DNA of 64,000 bases, taken from positions 15,298-79,297 of the forward strand of contig JBMOLL010000050.1 of assembly GCA_049325415.1 (NCBI GenBank), read 5' to 3'. The stretch comes from JBMOLL01 sp049325415 (lineage in GTDB: Bacteria; Bacteroidota; Bacteroidia; Bacteroidales; GCA-2748055). The notes under the pieces were generated by a model. That model worked only from the letters and a program-made list of their open reading frames with translations, made no database searches and was not told the origin of the DNA. Positions 48,722 to 58,917 of the stretch are shown here, one piece after another; position 1 is the stretch's first letter, and each line of letters begins with the position of its first letter. Made by a program: the position numbers and the translations under genes.

Positions 48722-49171
48722 CTATTCAAGAAAGTAACGTATCCCGATGGCGGCGTTCATATCAAAACCTGAACCGGGAATAAGATCAAGGATCGGGACC
48801 AGTTCGAAAAATACGTCAAAGGGTACATCTTCAAAGGCATATGCCACACCGAAGGGGACCCGGATACCAACTCTTGGGTCGGAAGAAATAAGCACCCTGC
48901 CGCCGACGCCGAAATAGAACGGAAGGCTTCCTTTTTTTACATCAAATTCAAAAGGATGTAACAACATGTCGGCGTGGACATGGATGAATCCGCCGTAACT
49001 GGTGATTGCCCAGGCAGCAGCCCCGTCAATAGCCGTTGTGCGGCTGGTCCACATCTTGGCGCTCAGACCCGTCGGATTTCCAAGGATAACCCCAACGCCT
49101 AATCCTGAACTCTGGCTGAAAGCGGAAAGTGCCAGGAACAATGCGAAAGTTGCAACAAGTAATCTTTTCAT
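48722..49171 (-). CDS. small outer-membrane beta-barrel-like protein
   Basis: About 149 residues from the ATG at 49171 (a TTG three codons upstream is also open). Signal MKRLLVATFALFLALSAFSQ. The rest is amphipathic strands with alternating aromatic residues (LGVGVILGNPTGLSAKMW, PFYFGVGGRVLISSDPRVGI, PFDVFFELVPILDLIPGSGF) and a terminal IGIRYFLE, as in eight-stranded barrels of the DUF3996/BAPKO_0422 type. Function unknown. Confidence 0.72.
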   Translation of the reverse strand: MKRLLVATFALFLALSAFSQSSGLGVGVILGNPTGLSAKMWTSRTTAIDGAAAWAITSYGGFIHVHADMLLHPFEFDVKKGSLPFYFGVGGRVLISSDPRVGIRVPFGVAYAFEDVPFDVFFELVPILDLIPGSGFDMNAAIGIRYFLE

Positions 49172-49265
49172 AGTTTTCAAATTTGTTTATGCGAAGATAA
49201 AAGAATATACCGTAAATGAAAAACCTGCGGCTGCTTACCTGGCCGTAAAAAGGCCCGCGCTTTTG

Positions 49266-50162
49266 TCAGGCAATGAACATCAGGGTGACCCCTGCGACGC
49301 TGATCAGAGCCCCCACCACTTCGAGCCAGGTCACTTTCTGCTTGAAAAGCAACACTGCAGGAGGGATAATCAGCACGGGAACAATGGCCATGATTGTCGA
49401 CGCCACCCCCGTGGTGGTATACCGCACTGCCAGGAGGGAAAAGGATACACCCAGGAAAGGCCCGAAAAAGGATCCCACGGTGATATTCATCATCCCCCTT
49501 GCATTCCGCACGGCATCCCTGACCCGCTGCCAGCGCCCGAGAACCGTCACCAGAATGGTAAAGCCGGCCATCCCGGCAATGATCCGGATCTGCGTGGCTG
49601 CAAAGGGATCGTAATCCTTCATCCCGAGTTTGCTGAGTACCAGCCCGACCGCCTGGCCAATGGCTCCGCCGAAAGCAAAGAGGATGCCTTTCGCCGACAG
49701 TTTGAGGCGGAGCTTCTTTTCGCCGTTGCTTCTGGAGAAAATTGCCAGGGAGATCCCCCCGATGGTCAGGGCCATGCCCAGGTAATTCATCAGGCTGAGG
49801 GTTTCACCCAGGATGAGCCAGCCGGTGAGGGCGGTAATCGGGGGAACCAGGGTCATGATCAGCATGGCAAAACGGGATCCAATAATCGTGTAGGATTTGA
49901 ACAGGAACAGATCGCCGAACACGAAACCGACCAGTCCCGACAGGATCAGCCAGATCCAATTGTCTGCCGAAGCATCCAGCGGCAGAGGTAAACCCCGGTG
50001 GATCCACGAAAAGATGGTCAGGAAAATCATCCCCAGAAAAAGGCGGATAATATTGACCGACAATGATCCCACTTTCATGCTGGCACGTTCAAAGGCCAGA
50101 GCTGTTACAGTCCAGAAAATGGCAGTAAGCAACGCAGCGGATTCACCCAGGTAATTCTGCAT
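49266..50162 (-). CDS. EamA-family (DMT) transporter
   Basis: A 298-residue carrier with ten helices in two EamA halves: the first from about 5 to 140 (ALLTAIFWTVTALAFERASM, LGMIFLTIFSWIHRG, SFARLIM-like helices) and the second from about 155 to 296 (FAFGGAIGQAVGLVLSKLGM, TTTGVASTIMAIVPVLIIPP, VVGALISVAGVTLMFIA). It is likely an exporter or exchanger of a small metabolite. No substrate can be inferred from the context. Confidence 0.9.
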   Translation of the reverse strand: MQNYLGESAALLTAIFWTVTALAFERASMKVGSLSVNIIRLFLGMIFLTIFSWIHRGLPLPLDASADNWIWLILSGLVGFVFGDLFLFKSYTIIGSRFAMLIMTLVPPITALTGWLILGETLSLMNYLGMALTIGGISLAIFSRSNGEKKLRLKLSAKGILFAFGGAIGQAVGLVLSKLGMKDYDPFAATQIRIIAGMAGFTILVTVLGRWQRVRDAVRNARGMMNITVGSFFGPFLGVSFSLLAVRYTTTGVASTIMAIVPVLIIPPAVLLFKQKVTWLEVVGALISVAGVTLMFIA

Positions 50163-50377
50163 AGGGCAGGTTTAAAATTTATGCAAGTGTAGGAAAAAGT
50201 TTGGGACCTTGATACAGCACTGCAGAATATTGTTGAGCGGCGGGCCTGCAGTATCAGTTGCCTGTTTCAACCTGTATTATTGGTATTTCACCTTGAAATT
50301 GCCTACGTTGACTGATTTCTGCTTTTTTTCTCTCTTTATTTCACTATTTTAGGTCTCTTAACTCCAACATTTTAGCT

Positions 50378-51601
50378 ATGAAAAAACTTGCTCTGCTGAT
50401 TATACCACTTTTACTTGTATCATGTAAGTCTAAAAAACAGGAAATCTTCGAATGGCGCGGAGACGACCGCAGCGGTATCTTTTCCGAAACCGGGCTGATG
50501 AAGCAGTGGCCTGAAGACGGGCCCGAATTGCTCTGGACCGCCGAAGGGGTCGGGAACGGATATGGTTCACCACTGGTCACTTCCGACAGGATCTTTATAA
50601 ACGGCGAGACCGATTCCACCGGTTACCTGGTAGCCTTCGATCCGGAGGGAAAGCTGCTCTGGAAAAGCAGCTACGGGCCCGAGTATACCGTTAGTTTCCA
50701 GGGATCCCGTTCCACTCCCACCTATGTCGACGGCAAATTATATGTTTGCTCCGGTGAGGGCCGGATTACCTGTTTCAATGCAGCCGATGGTTCGGAACTC
50801 TGGCATCGGGAAATGATCGGTGATCTGCACGGGACAATGAACCGTTTTGGTTATTCACAATCCCTCCTTGTCGACGACCGCTTTGTCTATTGCCAGCCCG
50901 GCGGCGCCGACACCAATATGGTGGCCCTTGACCGTAACGACGGAACCCTGTTCTGGTTCAATGCCGGAAAAGGAGAGATCTCTGCCTACTGTTCTCCCCG
51001 GATCATTGATCATAATGGACAAAAGCTCCTGCTTACCTTTTCCGAGCACCATCTTCTGGCCTTTGATCCGGCGATCGGCGAACTGTTATGGTCGGTTGAG
51101 CAGGATACGACCTGTGATATTCATGGAAATACGCCCATTTATTATAATGGCTGCGTATACAGCTCCTCGGGTTGCGGGAGCATGACTTTGAAACTGGAGT
51201 TATCAGATGACGGACGGGCTGTTAAGCAGATCTGGAGGAATGACAATCTGGATAACACACTGGGAGGAGTCCTGACAGTCGGGAACAGCCTGATCGGTAC
51301 CGGTCACCGGAAGCGCTTCCTGAAAAGAGTGGATATGGAAAGCGGCATCTGTACCGATTCCGTTAATACAGGAAGAGGCTGCATGATTGCAGCCGACGGG
51401 ATGCTTTACCTGTATAACGAACAGGGACTCGTTCAATTGATTTCTGTTAGTACCGACTCACTTTCTGTAGTCAGTTCCTTTAAGATAACTCTTGGGGAAA
51501 ATGAGCATTTCGCCCATCCGGCTATCGGACAGGGAAAGCTCTTCATCCGTCACGGCGATGTGCTGATGGCTTACGGGATCAGGGATGAACAGGGGTCCTG
51601 A
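50378..51601 (+). CDS. PQQ-type beta-propeller lipoprotein
   Basis: A 407-residue lipoprotein (MKKLALLIIPLLLVSC, Cys 16). It is built of propeller blades of the PQQ-enzyme-like/BamB type (GTLFWFNAGKGEISAYCS, LAFDPAIGELLWSVEQDTTC, LVAFDPEGKLLWKSSYGPEY, TCFNAADGSELWHREMIG), with WRGDDRSGIFSETGLMKQWP as the opening. It lacks dehydrogenase residues. It stands 15 bases before a sulfatase, probably in one transcript, so it may bind or present the sulfated substrate. Confidence 0.87.
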   Translation: MKKLALLIIPLLLVSCKSKKQEIFEWRGDDRSGIFSETGLMKQWPEDGPELLWTAEGVGNGYGSPLVTSDRIFINGETDSTGYLVAFDPEGKLLWKSSYGPEYTVSFQGSRSTPTYVDGKLYVCSGEGRITCFNAADGSELWHREMIGDLHGTMNRFGYSQSLLVDDRFVYCQPGGADTNMVALDRNDGTLFWFNAGKGEISAYCSPRIIDHNGQKLLLTFSEHHLLAFDPAIGELLWSVEQDTTCDIHGNTPIYYNGCVYSSSGCGSMTLKLELSDDGRAVKQIWRNDNLDNTLGGVLTVGNSLIGTGHRKRFLKRVDMESGICTDSVNTGRGCMIAADGMLYLYNEQGLVQLISVSTDSLSVVSSFKITLGENEHFAHPAIGQGKLFIRHGDVLMAYGIRDEQGS

Positions 51602-51616
51602 TAAAATGGTACAGGG

Positions 51617-53245
51617 ATGAACAGGATATGCCTTATCACGCTGGGAACTGCTTCACTCCTTTACGGATGCCGGACTGAACCGGATACCGGCGGGATCCCG
51701 GGACCTGAGCCCGGATTCCGGCCGAATATCCTCTGGATCACCTGCGAGGATATCACCCCCTCCCTGGGCTGTTATGGCGATTCCTCTGCAAAAACCCCGG
51801 TGCTCGATCGTCTGGCGGCCAGCGGGATACGCTATACCAATGCCTGTTCGGTTGCCGGCGTCTGTGCACCGAGCCGGCATGCGTTGATCACCGGGATGTA
51901 TCCGACAAGTACAGGCGGTAATCACATGAGAACCATTTACAATATGGTGGAAGATATCCCGGATTACGGGGTGATCATGGACCCGGCTGTAAAATGTTTC
52001 TCTGAGTTCCTGAGGAGAGAAGGGTATTATTGCACCAACTGTGAAAAAACAGATTATCAGTTCGTAGCCCCGGTTACCGCATGGGATGAGTGCAGTGTAT
52101 CAGCGCATTACCGGCACAGGAAACCCGGTCAGCCCTTTTTTGCCGTATTTAATTTCATGACTACGCACGAATCACGTATATGGACCCAGGCTGGCGAACC
52201 CCTCCTGGTTAGTATTGATTCTGTTAAGATTCCTCCATATTTCCCTGACATCCCGGTGGTCAGAAAGGATGTGGCCCGTAAGTATTCCAATATTGCTGAG
52301 ATGGATGCGCAGGTGGGGATCCTGCTGGATCAGCTTGAAGCCGACGGCCTGCTCGACAGTACGATCATATTCTTTTTTTCGGATCACGGGGGGATGCTGC
52401 CCCGGGAGAAAAGGGAGCTTTACGATACCGGGCTGAAGGTACCCTTCCTGGTGAGATTCCCCGGGAAAAGGGGAGCGGGTTCGGTAAGGGATGAACTGGT
52501 CAGTTTTGTCGATTTCGCACCGACTGTTCTTTCGCTTGCCGGTGTAAAACCTCCTGAATATATGCAGGGCCAGGCCTTTCTCGGGAAGTATAAAATCAAA
52601 GAACAAAGGAAATATATCTTTGCTGCCCGCGACCGGATGGATACGGAGTACGATATGGTCAGGGCCGTAAGGGACCAGCGCTACAAATACATCCGGAATT
52701 ATCACCCGGAACTGCCTTATGTGCAGAACATTGAGTACAGGAAGCAGATTCCGATGATGAATGTACTTTATGAATTTGACAGGGAAGACCGTTTTACCGG
52801 GGTGGAGAAACTCTGGTGGAGGAAAAGCAAACCGGTGGAAGAACTCTACGATACCTGGTCCGATCCCTTTGAATTTGAGGACCTCGCCGGAGATACCCTG
52901 TACAGGGAAAAACTGGAGGAACTGCGCCAGGCCATGGATAACTGGCAGAACACCTATGGCGATAAGGGTTTTATCCCCGAAAAGGAACTGGTAAGGAGCA
53001 TGTGGGGAGGTGAGGTTCAGCCTCTGACGGCACCGGTGGAGTTCAGGCTTGAAAATCAGCGTCTGGTCCTTTATTCCCCAACGGAAGGAGCCAGTATTGC
53101 CTGGCAATATGCCGATACGGATAAGGCCGGCTACTGGAAACTGTATACGGAGTCCTTTGTTCCTGCAGGCGGAAAGAAGATCCGGAGTAAAGCCATCCGG
53201 ATCGGGTATCGGGAAAGTGAGGTCAGCACCTGGATTGTACAATAG
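51617..53245 (+). CDS. sulfatase lipoprotein (S1 family)
   Basis: A 542-residue sulfatase that hydrolyses sulfate esters or N-sulfates of glycans. The lipobox is ASLLYGC (Cys 18). The metal site begins at ITCEDITPSLGCYGDS. The sulfatase signature is VCAPSRHALITGMYP (Cys about 94), in which Cys is converted to formylglycine. The other metal pair is FFFSDHGGMLPREKR. The layout is like the S1_8 heparan sulfatase group; the substrate is not certain. No formylglycine-generating or anaerobic maturase gene is in view. It ends at a bidirectional terminator. Confidence 0.93.
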   Translation: MNRICLITLGTASLLYGCRTEPDTGGIPGPEPGFRPNILWITCEDITPSLGCYGDSSAKTPVLDRLAASGIRYTNACSVAGVCAPSRHALITGMYPTSTGGNHMRTIYNMVEDIPDYGVIMDPAVKCFSEFLRREGYYCTNCEKTDYQFVAPVTAWDECSVSAHYRHRKPGQPFFAVFNFMTTHESRIWTQAGEPLLVSIDSVKIPPYFPDIPVVRKDVARKYSNIAEMDAQVGILLDQLEADGLLDSTIIFFFSDHGGMLPREKRELYDTGLKVPFLVRFPGKRGAGSVRDELVSFVDFAPTVLSLAGVKPPEYMQGQAFLGKYKIKEQRKYIFAARDRMDTEYDMVRAVRDQRYKYIRNYHPELPYVQNIEYRKQIPMMNVLYEFDREDRFTGVEKLWWRKSKPVEELYDTWSDPFEFEDLAGDTLYREKLEELRQAMDNWQNTYGDKGFIPEKELVRSMWGGEVQPLTAPVEFRLENQRLVLYSPTEGASIAWQYADTDKAGYWKLYTESFVPAGGKKIRSKAIRIGYRESEVSTWIVQ

Positions 53246-53280
53246 AAACCCGCTTACGGGACTGTTTCATTTGTTGATGA

Positions 53281-53314
53281 AAAAAAGCGCCGGATAAGTC
53301 CCGGCGCTTTTTTT
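53281..53314. terminator. bidirectional terminator between sulfatase and glycosidase
   Basis: AAAAAAGCGCCGG and CCGGCGCTTTTTTT form a 13-bp stem with T runs on both strands, between the stop codons at 53245 and 53342. Confidence 0.92.
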
Positions 53315-53341
53315 ATAACAAACAGAAAATCCAGCTTCAGC

Positions 53342-56300
53342 TCATTGCCTGATCATTTTTCTGAATACCATGTTCCCGTCTTCCATATCAATGGTCAGCA
53401 GGTAAAGTCCGGCAGGGCAGTCGCCGGCATAAAGCGGGTTCTCGCCGTCAGGTGAGTAGACCTTCAGGACTCTGCCGGAAAGATCCGAAAGGGTGATCCG
53501 GTGTACGGGATCTCCTGCACCTACGAAGATGTAGTCGCTAAAGGGATTGGGATACAGGACCGGCTCACTGCCAGTGTTATTTACAGGCACCGCAGCAGGA
53601 GTCAGAAGGACAGAGATCGTGGTGTCTTTCCGGAGGTAGAGGCTTCCGGTAAGATCGAGATGGTCCTCTGCAGTAATGGTATAGGAATACTCCTGCTCCA
53701 CAGGAACGCTTTCCAGCAAGGCTGTTCCGCTTTCGTTAAACGTTGATTCGTAAGTGCCGAGCAGCACATTCCCGCTGCTGAGGCCGGTGGAGGAACTTAC
53801 CAGGAAAGTAATGTCGGCCGCCACCCGCTCCAGGTCCAGATTGACCGTGGTATCGGCACCCAGGTCGAGCGTGCCGCTGAGTATTCCGTAATTCTTTTTC
53901 TCCGCCGAATAGGCAACATTACTGTGAACCGGAACGGAATAGAAAGTACAGATCCCGACGGTATTCGTCTCCTGAGTCTCTTCGCCAATCGTGATGCTGA
54001 CTCCGTAAAGCAGGTTCCCGCTGGTTTTGGTACGGAATTTCACATTGGCGGCCGAGCGCTGCAGGTCAAAATTCAGGTTGACGTCGGAATCGATGCTGAA
54101 GGATTCGGTGAGGCTGACATAATTCACCTTATCCAGGCGGATACTGAAATCCCCGCTTTTTCGGGTAAAGGTGTACTCCCCGTTGTTATCCGTGGTGTAT
54201 ACCCCACCGGCTGTGGTAATGGTAACCCCGGTGACTGCAGTTCCCCTTTCGGCATCCAGGACCTTAACATTTACCTTGAAATCAGCAGAGTCCATCAGAA
54301 TGGTCAGAACGGAGTCTTTTTTAATAAACAGGGCTTTATCGACCACGGGTTCAAAATATATCCTGCTGATATTCAGTATCATATCTCCCTGCGGCAGAAC
54401 GAAATTAGCTTCACCGTTACTGTCGGTGATCCCGCTTTCTCCTTCGAGCTCAACCGAACAACCTTCGAGTGCCTCAAGGGTCGCACTGTTCTTTACCACC
54501 ACGGTGACCGTCACAGGAGCGCCGGGAAGGAGGTTCATTACGTTCTCATCGGTGAAAGGCAATAAAGGCACACTTTCCAGTGAAAGCACCTCGCTGCCTG
54601 TGTAGGACACGGTGAGCACATCGAGTGCTGAAACCGGCTGGTTGAGGAAAATATGGATGATCCGTGGATCGGTGGCATCTGCTTCGATATGGCTGATCGT
54701 AAGTGTCGCCGATCCGTTGGCAGTGACGGTGAATCCTGCAGGATTGGCCGGAAAGGTTACGGCTTCCGACAGTTTTACGCTGATCATCTGCGGGTCGGTT
54801 TCGATCATGGATTTTACATAGGAAAGCGGGGGCTTTTTATCGATCATCACGTAAACCACACCCAGTGCCGGAAGATCCACTGTGATGCCCCCTTCGGTTT
54901 CGCACGAGCGTGCCTTTATCGTCGCATATTCATCGGGGCCACCGCCCTGTTCGTCGGTTTCGATCCCGTTGATCAGGACCTTTCTGGAGAAATCGCCGTT
55001 ATCCGTACCGCCGGTCAGCGTGTGGTAATAATAGTAAATACCGGTTTCCAGGTTACTGGTTTCGATCTGAACGGTTTCGTTTGTCCGGCTTTTATTGATA
55101 AGGACGATCCCGGTCTGTCCGGAGCTGAAGACGGATGAATAGGAAATGACATTGCTGTTGCCGCTCACCGTTGAGGCAAGCATCTGATCGCCAAAATATT
55201 TCTGAAAGTAATACATGTAGAAAAAGGCCGGTCTCGGATTATAGGCGTCCACACCGGGTTCTCCCCCGGTAGAAAAAATGGCATGATCGTTCCCGTTATC
55301 CCAGCCGTTTACCAGGTCCCAGCGGGAAGAAAACCCGTATCCGTTCTTAATGTATTCCCCGAGCACGAGTGCGGCATGCATGCCATTGATATAGGACACG
55401 GCCTGCATCGACCCCACGGCAAAAATATTCCATTCGGTCATAGCCAGGGGGAGCATGGTTTTGCCCTTTTCGGTCATGTCGGCCACGATCTGGTTTTTTA
55501 TCTGTGTGGCCACGGTATGTGAACCAAGGATAGCGGCTACCGTGGAGTTCTGATCATAGGGGGTGTAGTAGGAATGTACGCTGATGAAGTCGGCCAGGTC
55601 GCCCACCTCGGCCATCATCTGTTCATTCCAGTTAGTCTGGATGGGGTCGTAGGAACTTTCGGCATCAAAGGCCACCACGCCGATCTTAATATCCACTCCG
55701 ATCTGCGAGGCTGCATAACGCATCGAATCAAGGAAAACCTTGCAATGCTGTCCGTATAGCTGGCCGGAAATATAACGGGGTTGTCCGTCCTTGTTCAGCG
55801 ACTGATCGATCTCGTAGCCGGCTTCCCAGCTTCCGAAATCCTCGTTCCCGATCTCCCAGAATTTTGAGCGGCCGTTGTCGTAGCGGACCCATTCGGCAGC
55901 CATGTGGGCAGCTTTCGCCACCGGGTTGGCACTGGTGCCGTAACGGGCATAGCCGTAGTTTACCGTAATCATCCCCACACTGTTGGTATTCGACAGAAGC
56001 GTATAATACTCATCCGTCGACATCTGCCAGCTCTGGGTGGAGGTCCCGTACCAGGGACTGATTGTCGAAGGAATGTCGGCGGGTCGGTCGTTGTAAGGTA
56101 CGTTCCAGAAATAGACATCCGACAGGCTGCCCCCCGGCCAGCGCAGTACGTGCGGGTTCAGGTTCTTCAGGTCGGTCATGGCCGTGGCGTTCTTCGGCAT
56201 GCCGTTGTCCCAGGATACGGCGTTATTGCCGTAAACATATTTCGGGACCTTGTTCAGGAGCTGGGAACCATCTACCGAGATGGTCACGGTTGCCGCCGAG

Positions 56301-56458
56301 CTTGTTTTTTCCGTTTCCTGGTGTTCGGGGATCACGGCTTCAAGCGGCTGCCCGTCGTCGAGAAAGAAACCAGGGGTCTGAGCCTGTGCAGATGGCAGGA
56401 TCTGATACAGAATAACCAATACAAACACAGACAGGGAGCGAAATCCGTTTGTCTTCAT
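53342..56458 (-). CDS. secreted GH-A glycosidase (arabinofuranosidase-like) with T9SS tail
   Basis: About 1038 residues from the ATG at 56458 (signal FRSLSVFVLVILYQILPSAQ). The catalytic barrel spans about 60-500. It has LRWPGGSLSDVYFWNVPY, the acid/base in KFWEIGNEDFGSWEAG, and the probable nucleophile in LAMTEWNIF, as in GH51-like alpha-L-arabinofuranosidases of clan GH-A. A beta domain (about 505-610) is followed by bacterial Ig-like and three similar carboxypeptidase-regulatory-like modules (about 610-960). The C-terminus is a T9SS type A sorting domain (LYPNPFSDYIFVGA, ITLSDLSGRVLKVY, GDCPAGLYLLTIDMEDGNMV). It should act on extracellular glycans. The exact GH family needs a search. Confidence 0.88.
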   Translation of the reverse strand: MKTNGFRSLSVFVLVILYQILPSAQAQTPGFFLDDGQPLEAVIPEHQETEKTSSAATVTISVDGSQLLNKVPKYVYGNNAVSWDNGMPKNATAMTDLKNLNPHVLRWPGGSLSDVYFWNVPYNDRPADIPSTISPWYGTSTQSWQMSTDEYYTLLSNTNSVGMITVNYGYARYGTSANPVAKAAHMAAEWVRYDNGRSKFWEIGNEDFGSWEAGYEIDQSLNKDGQPRYISGQLYGQHCKVFLDSMRYAASQIGVDIKIGVVAFDAESSYDPIQTNWNEQMMAEVGDLADFISVHSYYTPYDQNSTVAAILGSHTVATQIKNQIVADMTEKGKTMLPLAMTEWNIFAVGSMQAVSYINGMHAALVLGEYIKNGYGFSSRWDLVNGWDNGNDHAIFSTGGEPGVDAYNPRPAFFYMYYFQKYFGDQMLASTVSGNSNVISYSSVFSSGQTGIVLINKSRTNETVQIETSNLETGIYYYYHTLTGGTDNGDFSRKVLINGIETDEQGGGPDEYATIKARSCETEGGITVDLPALGVVYVMIDKKPPLSYVKSMIETDPQMISVKLSEAVTFPANPAGFTVTANGSATLTISHIEADATDPRIIHIFLNQPVSALDVLTVSYTGSEVLSLESVPLLPFTDENVMNLLPGAPVTVTVVVKNSATLEALEGCSVELEGESGITDSNGEANFVLPQGDMILNISRIYFEPVVDKALFIKKDSVLTILMDSADFKVNVKVLDAERGTAVTGVTITTAGGVYTTDNNGEYTFTRKSGDFSIRLDKVNYVSLTESFSIDSDVNLNFDLQRSAANVKFRTKTSGNLLYGVSITIGEETQETNTVGICTFYSVPVHSNVAYSAEKKNYGILSGTLDLGADTTVNLDLERVAADITFLVSSSTGLSSGNVLLGTYESTFNESGTALLESVPVEQEYSYTITAEDHLDLTGSLYLRKDTTISVLLTPAAVPVNNTGSEPVLYPNPFSDYIFVGAGDPVHRITLSDLSGRVLKVYSPDGENPLYAGDCPAGLYLLTIDMEDGNMVFRKMIRQ

Positions 56459-56566
56459 AAGCAATGCAAGTTCTATAGTTGTCAGTTGCCGTGAAGATAG
56501 GGATTTGATTTTAAAAATAGAACTAAAGTTGACCAGTGGATAAAAAGCGAAGGGACGTAAAAAATG

Positions 56567-56627
56567 GAGGAAGCCTTCCTGGCAGGAGAAACCTGATATG
56601 AATAAACTCCTGCCCGAAGACTTCCTC
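56567..56627 (-). terminator. long terminator of the Cthe_2159-like gene
   Basis: GAGGAAG with GGCAGGAG pairs to CTCCTGCC with CTTCCTC, and the minus strand then reads ATTTTTTACG. It is 32 bases past the stop of the gene at 56659. Confidence 0.82.
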
Positions 56628-56658
56628 TTCTGTAATAAACTACCTGTATGAAACCTAT

Positions 56659-58917
56659 CTAAAAAGAAACATTCGTCAGTTTTCCGCTTATGGTAAAAGT
56701 CTTTTTCAATGTGCCACCGGAATAGGAGCCCCCGGTGATCAACCCCCCAGTACTGGTTCCGGTGGAATTTCCTCCTGTATAGATGCTGTAGCTTTTTCCA
56801 CTTGCCAGAGCAGGGGATGAAAACACCATGGAATAATAGGACCTGACCGGTTTAAAGGTGAATATATAATTTCCATCACTGTCTGCTACGTGAAACAGTG
56901 TACCTGCTGCGAAACTCGTGCTGCTCATAGCCTGCACCGAATACTGGGATGATGTGGTGCCAGGCGCTTCTGTATTGTTCGAATTGGTACCTGATATAAT
57001 GAGAAGTCCACCGTTCACATTTTTGGTACCGTTGACATCCATGCCGACTTCAGGTGATGATTGAGGCCCATGTACCAGCACGGTACCTCCTGTCATAGTG
57101 AATGCTCCGTTACTGTCGATACCATCGCCTCCGGATGCATTTACCATGATGATTCCACCCTTAAGATTGAGCTGACTGCCGTCATCGGCTTCGCCACCAC
57201 TTCCTTTTGTAGCATTGAATCCATCGTCGGAAGCGACCAAACTGACCGTACCGCTGTTAACCGTGATCGCGGCACTCTCAATGGCTTCTGTTGATTTGGT
57301 AATCGACAAAGTGGCCGTACTAATCGTTACGGAAGTCTCTGATTTGATACCGTCATCTGCCGAAGAAACAGTAATGTTTCCGTTGTCAATCGTGATGGCC
57401 CCGTCGCAGGTGATAGCTTTCGATTCGTCGTAATCGCCGGTGGTTTGTGATCCCGGAGGACCTCCGGAGGAGCCCGACGTGATCGTTATCTTTGTCCCGG
57501 TAGTGGTAACATTTACCACAGGCGACGAGTAAATCGTACCTATGTTAAGTGTTCCGTCGGCTGAGATTCCCTTGCTTCCAGCACCGGATGCTGTCAATGT
57601 CGCTGTACCTGCGGAAAGCAGAATGTTACCATTGGAGGAGAGGCAGGATCCGTGATAGGAATCCCTGGTGCCGCTGCTGTTGGTGTACGTGGTGCCGTTT
57701 CCTGATGTGCTGACGTTAAGGCTACCCCCGGTCATGCATATACTGGTTTCAGATGAGATCCCTTTTCCAGATGCTCCTGTACAGGTTATCGTCACCGTTG
57801 CACCGTCAATGGTGATCCCCGCATCGCTTTTCAGTGCGGTGCAGTAGGAGGGATCGTAGCCTGAGCCGGAGGCTTCGAGCACGGCATTTCCCGACGACCG
57901 GACCGTTAAGGTTCCGCCACTCAGAAGCATGGCCTGGCCCGACCGGATCCCTTTTGACTGGTTGCCTGAATGAACAACAGAAACCGTACCCCCTGTCATG
58001 GTAAGGGTACTGTCACAACTGATTCCTTTGGCATCGGCAGCGCTTTCATTCACCGTCAGGGAGCCTCCGCAGATGAATACATAGCCTTCATCCCCGTCAA
58101 TCCCATCGCACGAGGAGGTGGCTGTTATTGTTCCACCGGAGACTTCAACCCCATCTTTGGCATGGATCGCATCCTTTGTTGCCGAACTGACGGTAATCGT
58201 TCCGTTTTCAATGAAAATTTGGTCATCGCTGCAAATGGCATGCTGATCCGATCCCATTCCTGCAATAGTAAGGTTGCCCGTACCGGTAAACAGCAGCTTG
58301 CCTTCACTGAACAGGGCGGCATCCTGATCCTCCTGTTCCCCGTCGCTGCCGTTAACAGGAGTTGCATAGTTTACACCGTCGGAAAGACTGTTTACACTTC
58401 CTTCTTCGAGGATCAGAGTGGCTTTCTTTCCCGACTGGACATTTATGGCAGGACCGTCGGTGTTTGTCAGGTCCAGGTTGCTGAAAACCAGGTTAAACCT
58501 TTTTTCACTGTAAATCTTGAACATTCCATCGCTGCCTTCACCGGAGAGGCGGTATGTGATATCGGAGGTCTCTGCCGTTGAGGTGATGGTCACATCGCCA
58601 TCATCCACGACCGCTGAAACCCCATCATAAGCAAGAGGGTTGATTACCCGGGCTGTGGTTCCGGAATAGATAATGTCAACGGTGTCTGATCCGGTTCCGA
58701 AGGTCAGGCTGTCGAGCCCGGTGATAAAGTATCCGGTCAGGTCGTTGTCGATCCGGATAAAGATCCGGGAGCCATCCGGACTGAATATTACTGAATCCAG
58801 ACGCGACAGGGCCACACTCATACTGATCCCGTCGGCACGGTGAATGAAGATCCGGTCCTGGGCAAACAGGGAGGCAGATAGCAGGAGCAGGGCAGAAAGG
58901 AGCAGAGTTTTTTTCAT
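56659..58917 (-). CDS. Cthe_2159-like carbohydrate-binding beta-helix protein
   Basis: A 752-residue exported protein (signal MKKTLLLSALLLLSASLFAQ). An N-terminal module with FIHRADGISMSVALSRLDSV and SRIFIRIDNDL is followed by a long repetitive right-handed beta-helix (about 90-660) with many GGT/TMTGG turns (SGGTITATSSCDGIDGDEGY, MTGGTVSVVHSGN, SAGTATLTASGAGSKGI) and acidic Asp clusters (DGIDGDEG) for calcium. This resembles PF14262, a cellulose/pectin-binding polygalacturonase-like fold. It ends in a beta sandwich (FTFKPVRSYYSMVFSS). It overlaps the downstream partner's gene, which precedes it, by ATGA. Confidence 0.85.
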   Translation of the reverse strand: MKKTLLLSALLLLSASLFAQDRIFIHRADGISMSVALSRLDSVIFSPDGSRIFIRIDNDLTGYFITGLDSLTFGTGSDTVDIIYSGTTARVINPLAYDGVSAVVDDGDVTITSTAETSDITYRLSGEGSDGMFKIYSEKRFNLVFSNLDLTNTDGPAINVQSGKKATLILEEGSVNSLSDGVNYATPVNGSDGEQEDQDAALFSEGKLLFTGTGNLTIAGMGSDQHAICSDDQIFIENGTITVSSATKDAIHAKDGVEVSGGTITATSSCDGIDGDEGYVFICGGSLTVNESAADAKGISCDSTLTMTGGTVSVVHSGNQSKGIRSGQAMLLSGGTLTVRSSGNAVLEASGSGYDPSYCTALKSDAGITIDGATVTITCTGASGKGISSETSICMTGGSLNVSTSGNGTTYTNSSGTRDSYHGSCLSSNGNILLSAGTATLTASGAGSKGISADGTLNIGTIYSSPVVNVTTTGTKITITSGSSGGPPGSQTTGDYDESKAITCDGAITIDNGNITVSSADDGIKSETSVTISTATLSITKSTEAIESAAITVNSGTVSLVASDDGFNATKGSGGEADDGSQLNLKGGIIMVNASGGDGIDSNGAFTMTGGTVLVHGPQSSPEVGMDVNGTKNVNGGLLIISGTNSNNTEAPGTTSSQYSVQAMSSTSFAAGTLFHVADSDGNYIFTFKPVRSYYSMVFSSPALASGKSYSIYTGGNSTGTSTGGLITGGSYSGGTLKKTFTISGKLTNVSF

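Noticed and set aside
52172..53242. A 356-codon minus-strand open frame
   Set aside because: It is antisense to the sulfatase, which has a full signature and metal sites; the antisense product shows no recognisable feature.
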